Below are positions 6,958-11,964 of a stretch of DNA of 11,964 nt, in pieces. Within the stretch, counting starts at the first letter, position 1, and each line of letters begins with the position of its first letter. Position numbers and translations under genes: made by a program. The stretch is taken from assembly GCA_016210285.1 (NCBI GenBank), contig JACQUN010000206.1, forward strand, positions 1 through 11,964, in the 5' to 3' direction. Source of the stretch: Chloroflexota bacterium (GTDB lineage Bacteria > Chloroflexota > Dehalococcoidia > UBA1127 > JACQUN01). Under the pieces are notes generated by a model that saw nothing but the letters and a program-made list of their open reading frames with translations, did no database searches and was not told where the DNA came from.

Positions 6958-7449
6958 GTGCAGTGTATCAACCACCCCCGCATCGACACGGTCTTGCGGT
7001 GCGGCAAGTGCGACAGACCCATCTGTGGGAAGTGCATGGTCCCCACCCCCGTGGGAGCCCGCTGTAAGGAGTGCGCCCATCTCCGCCGCCTTCCCACCTA
7101 CACCCTTCCCCCCCTCATCGTCCTGCGCGGCGGGGCAGCAGGCCTGGGAGCCGGCGCTGCCCTGGGGGTGGGAATGGCGCTTCTGCTCTCCCTGGGGCTG
7201 GTCCCCTGGCCGCTGGCGGGCTGGCTCCCCGTTCTGGGGCTTGTGGCCTCGGCCTACCTGGTGGGAGAGGCCGTAAGCCTTGCCACCAACCGGAAACGGG
7301 GTATGCCGCTGCAGCTCATCGCTGTCGCAGGATTCTTGCTGAGCTACCTGCTCCTGGAGCTGCTCACCCCGGGCTCATTCCTCGGCAGCCTCTACGTCAT
7401 CATCGCCCTCATCATCGGGGCGGCCATTGCCGTGGCCCGCATGCGATAG
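6958..7449 (+). CDS. Zinc-finger membrane protein of unknown function
   Basis: A 163-residue protein whose first 40 residues hold four metal-ligand pairs: C3/H6, C15/C18, C23/C26 and C36/C39. This pattern suits a two-zinc, B-box-like cross-brace. The stretch GKCDRPICGKCMVPTPVGAR closely resembles zinc modules that precede rhomboid proteases and other membrane domains in Actinobacteria and Chloroflexota. The rest is hydrophobic with about four membrane helices (roughly 52-77, 80-102, 114-134, 141-161). The rhomboid catalytic GxSG and membrane His are absent, so it is not a rhomboid protease. GTG at 6958 is chosen because GGGAG lies seven bases upstream and the zinc module then begins at residue 3. 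A GTG or ATG further upstream overlaps plsY. The function is unknown; the link to PlsY may reflect only membrane biology. Confidence 0.82.
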   Translation: MQCINHPRIDTVLRCGKCDRPICGKCMVPTPVGARCKECAHLRRLPTYTLPPLIVLRGGAAGLGAGAALGVGMALLLSLGLVPWPLAGWLPVLGLVASAYLVGEAVSLATNRKRGMPLQLIAVAGFLLSYLLLELLTPGSFLGSLYVIIALIIGAAIAVARMR

Positions 7450-7747
7450 CCCGAACCGGTAGGTGGCCGCACGGTTTCCCACCGCAGCTCCGGACGGGGC
7501 CGACCCCTGGCCACGCAGGCTGCTGGTGCTCCGCGGGTTGCGATGCCTTGCGGATTGCGCTCTGGTCGGTGCCACGCGAACGCGATCCTCTATCCAACGG
7601 GGCTAGGGAGAACGGCAGTGGGTGCCTCACGCCGCAGGAGCACCCCACTCGGCCCTTGCCGGAGAAACAGAAGCCCCCGTGGAAGCAGATGCGATAGGGG
7701 AGTGTATTGACCAGTTGCGTTCCCCCCTGCTGGTCTCGGGGTGGCTC
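7450..7747. other. Gene-free gap between convergent genes
   Basis: About 298 bases separate the stops of the plus-strand zinc-finger gene and the minus-strand permease. I see no convincing gene, tRNA, or intrinsic terminator with a T-run. One imperfect hairpin pairs AGTGGGTGC (7617-7625) with GCACCCCACT (7640-7649), with one bulged base. It may serve as a weak bidirectional transcript end. Confidence 0.45.
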
Positions 7748-8671
7748 TTACCGGCCGCGCAGCTTCGGGTCCAGGACATCTCTCAGGGCATCCCCGAAGA
7801 GGTTGAAGCCGAAGACCGCCATGCTGATGGCTATTCCAGGGAAAATGGCCATCCAGGGGGCCATCTCGAAGAAGCGGATGGCCTCACCCGAGAGGTCCCT
7901 GCCCCACGAAGGGGCAGGCGGCCTGACCCCCAGGCCCAGGAAGCTCAGGGATGCCTCGATGAGGATGGCCGCCCCCAGGTAGGCCGTGGCATAGACGATG
8001 TAGGGAGCCAGGCAGTTGGGCAGCATGTGCGTGAAGATAAGCCGCCGGGGGCCCGCGCCGATAGCCACGGCGGCGTCCATGTACTGGGTGGTCTTCACCG
8101 CCAGCCCAGCGGAGCGCACCAGCCGCGTCGTGCCAGGGATCAGGGGCACCGCAATGGCAACCACGACGTTGTTCAGCGACCCACCCAGGGCCACGACGAG
8201 AGCCATGGCCAGGATCAGGGATGGGAAAGCGAACATGATGTCGAGCACGCGCTGCAGGCCTGTGTCCACCTTCCCACCGAAGTAGGCGCTGCCCAGGCCC
8301 AGCAGGAGTCCGAACCCGGTCCCAATGGCCGTGGCCAGCACCCCCACGTACATAGAGACCCTGGCGCCGTAGATCACGCGGCTGTAGACATCTCGCCCCA
8401 GGTTGTCGGTGCCAAACCAGTGGGCCGCCGACGGCGCCTGGAGGCGCTCCCGGCGGAACTGGTAGTTGGGGTCGTCTCGCGCCGCGAAGGGGGCGAAAAT
8501 CGCCAGAAGGATGACCACGACCATGGACACGGCGCCGATGGCCCCCAGGGGTTTCCGCTGGAAGAACCTGATGCCGACCTTGAGCCAGCTCCTCCGCCCT
8601 GCTGGCTCTAGCGAGGCGACAAGCCGGCCTGCGCTACCGGCCATGCCGAAGCCCCTTCGCCGAACGCTCAC
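7748..8671 (-). CDS. ABC transporter permease, DppC family
   Basis: Inner-membrane permease subunit of a peptide/nickel/opine-type ABC importer, 307 residues. It has a cytoplasmic N-terminal segment, a first helix AIGAVSMVVVILLAIFAP, the conserved HWFGTDNLGRDVYSRVIYGA, and a five-helix core domain. The EAA-type coupling loop is in DAAVAIGAGPRRLIFTHMLP. The family signature ILIEASLSFLGLGVRPPAPS is present, as is the C-terminal FNLFGDALRDVLDPKLR. The GTG start (8671-8669) overlaps the stop of the upstream permease in a GTGA arrangement. AAGGA lies about ten bases upstream inside that gene, so translation is likely coupled. It is the last gene of the operon before the convergent gap, and no ATPase gene follows. 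Substrate is not determinable; the symbol dppC would overstate specificity. Confidence 0.93.
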   Translation of the reverse strand: MSVRRRGFGMAGSAGRLVASLEPAGRRSWLKVGIRFFQRKPLGAIGAVSMVVVILLAIFAPFAARDDPNYQFRRERLQAPSAAHWFGTDNLGRDVYSRVIYGARVSMYVGVLATAIGTGFGLLLGLGSAYFGGKVDTGLQRVLDIMFAFPSLILAMALVVALGGSLNNVVVAIAVPLIPGTTRLVRSAGLAVKTTQYMDAAVAIGAGPRRLIFTHMLPNCLAPYIVYATAYLGAAILIEASLSFLGLGVRPPAPSWGRDLSGEAIRFFEMAPWMAIFPGIAISMAVFGFNLFGDALRDVLDPKLRGR

Positions 8672-9624
8672 GCATACTTGATCCTTGGGTCAATCCAGGC
8701 GTAGAGCAGGTCAATCAGGATGTTCACCAGCACCACGACCCCGGCAATGATGAACACCAGCGCCTGTACCACGTTGTAGTCCCGGTTGAATATGGAGTCC
8801 AGGAGGAGCCGGCCGACACCGGGAATCCGGAACAGGGTCTCCATGATGACGATGCCGCCAAAGAGGGCGATAATCTCCAGGCCGACCAGGGTGATAACCG
8901 GGAGGAATGCGTTCTTGAGCGCATGGCGGTACACCACCACGGCATCCCGCAGCCCCTTGGCCCGGGCCGTGCGGATGTAGTCCTCCCGCATCACCTCCAG
9001 CATGCTGGAGCGGGTCATCCGCGTCCCCAGTGCGGACAACCGGAACCCGGTCACCAGGGCAGGCAGGATGAGCTGCTTGAGATTGAGCAGGGGGTCCTTC
9101 CAGAAGGGTGCGTAGTCAATAGGCGGCAACCAGCGGAACCAGATGACCAGCGCCAGGATAATCAGGATCCCTATGAAGAAGTTAGGGATGGAAAGTCCTC
9201 CAATGGTCATAATGCGCAATGCGTAGTCAATCCACGTATCCTGCTTCAACGCCGAGATGATCCCAAAGGGGATGCCAACGGCGAAGGCTATCACCAGGGA
9301 CATCACCATCAGGTTGATGGTAATGGGGTAGCGACGCTTCAGCTCCGAGGTGATGACCTCTCCCGTGTAGATGGACTTCCCGAAGTCAAAGCGGACGGCT
9401 CCCCATAGCCAGCGTCCGTACTGGACGTAAATGGGGTCCTTGAGCCCCAGCTTCTCCCGTAGCTGTTCAATCATGACATGGGAGCTCTCCTGCTCCATCT
9501 GGGTGCCCAGGACGGCCGCCACCACGTCTCCAGGCAGCACGCGCATGACCAGGAACACCAGGGTGACGGCGCCAAAGAAGGTTGGGATAGCCAGTATTAG
9601 CCTGCGCAAGATGTACTGGCGCAT
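8668..9624 (-). CDS. ABC transporter permease, DppB family
   Basis: Second inner-membrane permease of the importer, about 318 residues. It begins MRQYILRRLILAIPTFFGA, the standard DppB opening of a short basic segment and one membrane helix. PGD follows, then a periplasmic stretch (LGLKDPIYVQYGRWLWG, DFGKSI), and then the transport core. The EAA-type loop is in EDYIRTARAKGLRDAVVVYR, and the C-terminus ends LLYAWIDPRIKY as in relatives. I place the start at ATG 9624 by similarity. An in-frame GTG at 9642 adds six residues but has no Shine-Dalgarno, while GTGAGG lies 12 bases before the ATG, which is also weak. The gene sits 70 bases after the solute-binding protein and overlaps the next permease by four bases. 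Confidence 0.93.
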   Translation of the reverse strand: MRQYILRRLILAIPTFFGAVTLVFLVMRVLPGDVVAAVLGTQMEQESSHVMIEQLREKLGLKDPIYVQYGRWLWGAVRFDFGKSIYTGEVITSELKRRYPITINLMVMSLVIAFAVGIPFGIISALKQDTWIDYALRIMTIGGLSIPNFFIGILIILALVIWFRWLPPIDYAPFWKDPLLNLKQLILPALVTGFRLSALGTRMTRSSMLEVMREDYIRTARAKGLRDAVVVYRHALKNAFLPVITLVGLEIIALFGGIVIMETLFRIPGVGRLLLDSIFNRDYNVVQALVFIIAGVVVLVNILIDLLYAWIDPRIKYA

Positions 9625-9652
9625 TTCAGGTAAACGCCTCACTTGTGCACAT

Positions 9653-9684
9653 GGCTATGCCGGACCTTTCAGCCCAGCATGGCC
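9653..9684 (-). other. Small intercistronic stem-loop
   Basis: Arms 9653-9660 and 9677-9684 pair at seven of eight positions around a 16-base loop, in the 70-base gap between the solute-binding protein and the first permease. Such structures often raise the level of the binding-protein mRNA over permease mRNA. The stem is short and could be chance. Confidence 0.25.
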
Positions 9685-9694
9685 CTCTGATCCC

Positions 9695-11488
9695 CTACCT
9701 GCACTTTCCGCCCTTGCACCAGGTGGTCTCCAGGCGGTCGTGGTTGTAGGTCCAGTCGGCCTGAATCATCCGCCAGCCCTGGACGTTGTTCCAGAACATG
9801 GTGGCCTGCCACCAGTAGTACGGGCGATGGTCAGGCAGGTCCTCCAGCAGCAGCCGCTCAACCTGATGGCTGATGGCGATGCGCTTCTGCATGTCCAGCT
9901 CCTGGGACTGCTGGTTGAACAGCTCGTCAAACTTCGGGTTGCAGTACTTCACCAGGTTGCCCGGGTTACCGCAGACGAACCGCGCCCAGTACCCGTCGGG
10001 GTCGTCCACGGTGGTGGAGGAGGGAACAGTCCGTAGGGAATACTGGCCTGCCCTGAAGCGGGTATCGATCGTTACGGTATCCAGGGTGGTGACCTCGAAG
10101 TCAAGGCCTATCTGCTTCAGGTCCTGCTGGGCGGTGAGCGCCGCCCTCTGGTAGGCGATGCCGAAGCGCACCTGCAGTTCGTCCTTGAGCCCACCCCCCA
10201 GGCCCGCCTCCGCCATGAGCTTCTTCGCCTCGGCGATTCGCTTGGGCATGTCCTTCTGGAAGAAGAGGTACTTCTCCATCTCCTCTTTCGGCAGGGCGTA
10301 GGGCAGGTGGGGTCCGATGAAGGCGCCGGGCGTTCCCCATCCCTCGATGGCGGCATCGATGGTCTCCCACTGGTTAATGGCCAGCCAGATGGCCTTGCGG
10401 ACGCGCACGTCATTGTAGGGCGCCCGCTGGAGGTTGAACTGGATGTTGTGCCAGGCGTTTCGGGGCGCCGTGAGGAGAACCGCATCGGGGTAGTTTTTCA
10501 TGACCTGGTTCGCCACCGATGGCTCCAGGTGCTGGGCCAGACCTGTGGTGGAGATCTGCCTGGCGCGGAAGCCCGCGGAGATGGCCGACAGGTCAGCGAA
10601 GACCACCGTCTTGTACCCATCCAGGTACGGGCGGTCCGGCTTCCAGTAGCTGGGGTTTCGCTCGGCCTGGAACTCGATGCCCGGGACATGGGACTTGAAG
10701 CGGAAGGGCCCTGTCCCATCCAGGAAGGAGTTCTGCTTCTGCAGGTCCCCTCGCGGGTTCCCTGATGCCCGGGCAGCATCCGCCATCTCCTTGGACTGAA
10801 CAACCGCCCGGGAGGCCGCAATAACCGTTAGGAAGGTCGCCTGGCGCTGCTTGAGCTTTACCACAAGGGTGTTGTCATCCGGGCACCGGGAGCCTGTGTA
10901 GGCGAACAACACGTCCGCCAGGGTGCTAATCTTGGCGTCGGCCATGGCATCCAGGGATGCGGCGGCATCGGCACACACGAAAGGCTTCCCGCTGTGGAAC
11001 TTGACACCCTTCCGGAGGGTGAAGGTGTACTGGGTCCCTGTCGCGTCCACCTCCCACTTCTCCGCCAGGTCGGGGACGACCACCAGGCGCTTGTCCTGGT
11101 CAAAGGTGAGGAGGGCGTTATAGATGGGGCTCACCGGCTGGACGCTGTTGTACGTCCCCACCCAGTGGACATCGTAGCTGATGATGGCCTCGTTGGTGGG
11201 GAAGACCAGGATGCCGCCCCGGTCAATCCTGGCTGCAGCAGGAGTTGGGAGGGTTGGGGTGAACGGCGGCTGGGTGGGTGCTGCCGCGGGTCTTGGCGTC
11301 GCGGTCGCCTGGGCCGCCGGAGCTGCGGGAGCCGGTGCGGCAGCGGTGGGTTTAGGGGCTGGAGCGGTTGTCGGGGCGGGGGTCGGCGCCGCCCCGCGAC
11401 ACGACACCGCCAGGAGCAGCATGGCCGCGCCAAGGACCCCTATGGACACATACTTGATGAAACGGGTCCTGCTGGTACGCCTCCCCAC
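9695..11488 (-). CDS. Extracellular solute-binding lipoprotein, family 5
   Basis: Substrate-binding component of the importer, 597 residues, typical of SBP_bac_5 (DppA/OppA/NikA-like). The N-terminus has a basic segment, a hydrophobic helix (about 13-28) and a lipobox-like LAVSC with the candidate acylated cysteine C30. A linker of about 55 residues rich in Pro, Ala and Thr follows (about 32-86) and would hold the binding domain off the membrane. The domain contains DLAEKWEVDATGTQYTFTLR, GVKFHSGKPF, DGTGPFRFK and APYNDVRVRKAIWLAIN, all standard family features. The GTG start at 11488 has a perfect AGGAGGTGA upstream with six bases between AGGAGG and GTG, and a good promoter precedes it. It leads the operon for both permeases. 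Peptides are the likeliest ligand class, but nickel, glycans or opines cannot be excluded. Confidence 0.94.
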   Translation of the reverse strand: MGRRTSRTRFIKYVSIGVLGAAMLLLAVSCRGAAPTPAPTTAPAPKPTAAAPAPAAPAAQATATPRPAAAPTQPPFTPTLPTPAAARIDRGGILVFPTNEAIISYDVHWVGTYNSVQPVSPIYNALLTFDQDKRLVVVPDLAEKWEVDATGTQYTFTLRKGVKFHSGKPFVCADAAASLDAMADAKISTLADVLFAYTGSRCPDDNTLVVKLKQRQATFLTVIAASRAVVQSKEMADAARASGNPRGDLQKQNSFLDGTGPFRFKSHVPGIEFQAERNPSYWKPDRPYLDGYKTVVFADLSAISAGFRARQISTTGLAQHLEPSVANQVMKNYPDAVLLTAPRNAWHNIQFNLQRAPYNDVRVRKAIWLAINQWETIDAAIEGWGTPGAFIGPHLPYALPKEEMEKYLFFQKDMPKRIAEAKKLMAEAGLGGGLKDELQVRFGIAYQRAALTAQQDLKQIGLDFEVTTLDTVTIDTRFRAGQYSLRTVPSSTTVDDPDGYWARFVCGNPGNLVKYCNPKFDELFNQQSQELDMQKRIAISHQVERLLLEDLPDHRPYYWWQATMFWNNVQGWRMIQADWTYNHDRLETTWCKGGKCR

Positions 11489-11560
11489 AGGTCACCTCCT
11501 AGAGACTTCGGGTTTCCGCTGCGCCAAGGCCCACCAGGCGAGGGGTGTGCCTTTCCACGC

Positions 11561-11590
11561 ATCATATGGATACTTTCAGTGCCCTGTCAA
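11561..11590 (-). promoter_or_regulatory. Promoter of the solute-binding protein operon
   Basis: On the minus strand TTGACA (11590-11585) and TATGAT (11566-11561) are separated by 18 bases, a near-consensus sigma-70 promoter. The predicted start near 11554 gives a leader of about 66 bases ending in a perfect Shine-Dalgarno (11500-11492). It lies between the DUF35 stop and the transporter genes, so the transporter need not depend on upstream transcription. Confidence 0.65.
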
Positions 11591-11669
11591 TCCCTGGACC
11601 AGGTGGGTTCTGCCGGTATTTCGTGTGAAGCGACCAGCGCTGATTCGGGGAGCGTCTGGCGCGCAGGGC

Positions 11670-11964
11670 CTACTTCTTCGGGCGGAAATAGGGGATGGTC
11701 ACCTCCTCGGTGGCCTTCTTGAACACCACCTCCACTGGCATGCCGACTTTCACCTGGCGGGGGTCGCACTCCACGATGTTGGTGAACATGCGGACCCCCT
11801 CCTCCATCTCCACCAGGGCCAGCACGTAGGGCACCTCCTCGACGTAGCCGGGGGAGCGGTTCTGGTGGGTGACGGTGAAGGTCCAGACTGTCCCCTTGCC
11901 GCTGGACTTCAACCTCTGGATATCGGTGCCCCAGCAGTGGGAGCAGAACCCCCTGGGGTAGAAC
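11670..11964 (-). CDS. DUF35 zinc-ribbon/OB-fold protein, partial
   Basis: The 3' part of a gene whose 5' end lies beyond the right edge; the frame stays open to the last base. About 98 residues are visible. They start FYPRGFCSHCWGTDIQRL, which holds the second CxxC of a rubredoxin-like zinc ribbon. SGKGTVWTFTVTHQN and an OB-fold follow, with EEVPYVLALVEMEEGVRMFTN and VKVGMPVEVVFKK, ending in IPYFRPKK. This order is characteristic of DUF35 (YdcN/ChsH2-like) proteins, which act as acyl-CoA-binding partners of thiolases or of hydratases in lipid and sterol degradation. The first CxxC pair would be off the window. An internal TTG at 11912 is not the start because the zinc ribbon lies upstream of it. 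The partner gene is expected just to the right; its nature is unknown. Confidence 0.85.
   Translation of the reverse strand, partial: FYPRGFCSHCWGTDIQRLKSSGKGTVWTFTVTHQNRSPGYVEEVPYVLALVEMEEGVRMFTNIVECDPRQVKVGMPVEVVFKKATEEVTIPYFRPKK

Noticed and set aside
7562..7680. Possible tRNA or structured RNA in the convergent gap
   Set aside because: No T-arm consensus or cloverleaf can be drawn; only one imperfect hairpin is present.
7441..7697. 9-mer ATGCGATAG at 7441-7449 and 7689-7697, as if flanking an insertion
   Set aside because: The bases just inside the two copies do not form inverted repeats, and a 9-base repeat within 250 bases can easily arise by chance.
7622..8611. 329-codon plus-strand frame opposite the DppC-like permease
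   Set aside because: It is a low-complexity His/Gln/Asp/Gly-rich translation that is the shadow of conserved permease codons. It covers some of the convergent gap only by chance.
1..11964. CRISPR array, defence island, prophage or biosynthetic cluster
   Set aside because: No regularly spaced repeats, no phage or nuclease-defence genes and no biosynthetic core enzymes are visible. The genes are housekeeping and transport functions.

Overview
The window is GC-rich bacterial DNA that starts several genes at GTG or TTG. The gene set is RNase Y, a YmdB-type phosphodiesterase, PlsY, a luciferase-like oxidoreductase, a DUF35 protein, and a lipoprotein with a long Pro/Ala/Thr linker. This set, and the short CCCTGAG...CGAAGGG repeat, suggest an environmental Chloroflexota (Dehalococcoidia/SAR202-like) genome. 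That placement is inference; no rRNA or marker gene in the window settles it.

Region 1 (1-2441, minus strand) holds a short REP-like hairpin, an MFS exporter and a luciferase-like flavin/F420-dependent oxidoreductase. Both genes read leftwards. Region 2 (2442-2886) is a divergent intergenic region. It contains a 171-bp foldback element with 16-bp perfect terminal inverted repeats and a 9-bp direct repeat on each side, so it looks like a MITE. It ends next to a near-consensus promoter for the following gene.

Region 3 (2887-7449, plus strand) looks like a housekeeping operon: rny (RNase Y), a strong hairpin, a ymdB-like metallophosphoesterase, a PHP-domain phosphoesterase two bases downstream, plsY, and a small membrane protein with an N-terminal double zinc-finger. 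The first three genes all act on phosphodiester or phosphomonoester bonds. Their spacing suggests joint expression with a possible attenuation point after rny.

Region 4 (7450-7747) is a gene-free gap between convergent units. Region 5 (7748-11590, minus strand) is a peptide/nickel-type ABC importer operon: a family 5 solute-binding lipoprotein, then DppB-like and DppC-like permeases. It has a good promoter and a perfect Shine-Dalgarno upstream of the first gene. No ATPase gene lies in the window. At the right edge (11670-11964, minus strand) is the 3' part of a DUF35 zinc-ribbon/OB-fold gene, whose family usually partners a thiolase.

I found no CRISPR array, tRNA, rRNA, phage gene, defence system or complete insertion sequence, and no clearly new multi-gene system. 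The most unusual items are the MITE-like element beside the rny promoter, the rny-ymdB hairpin, and the RNA-turnover gene trio.
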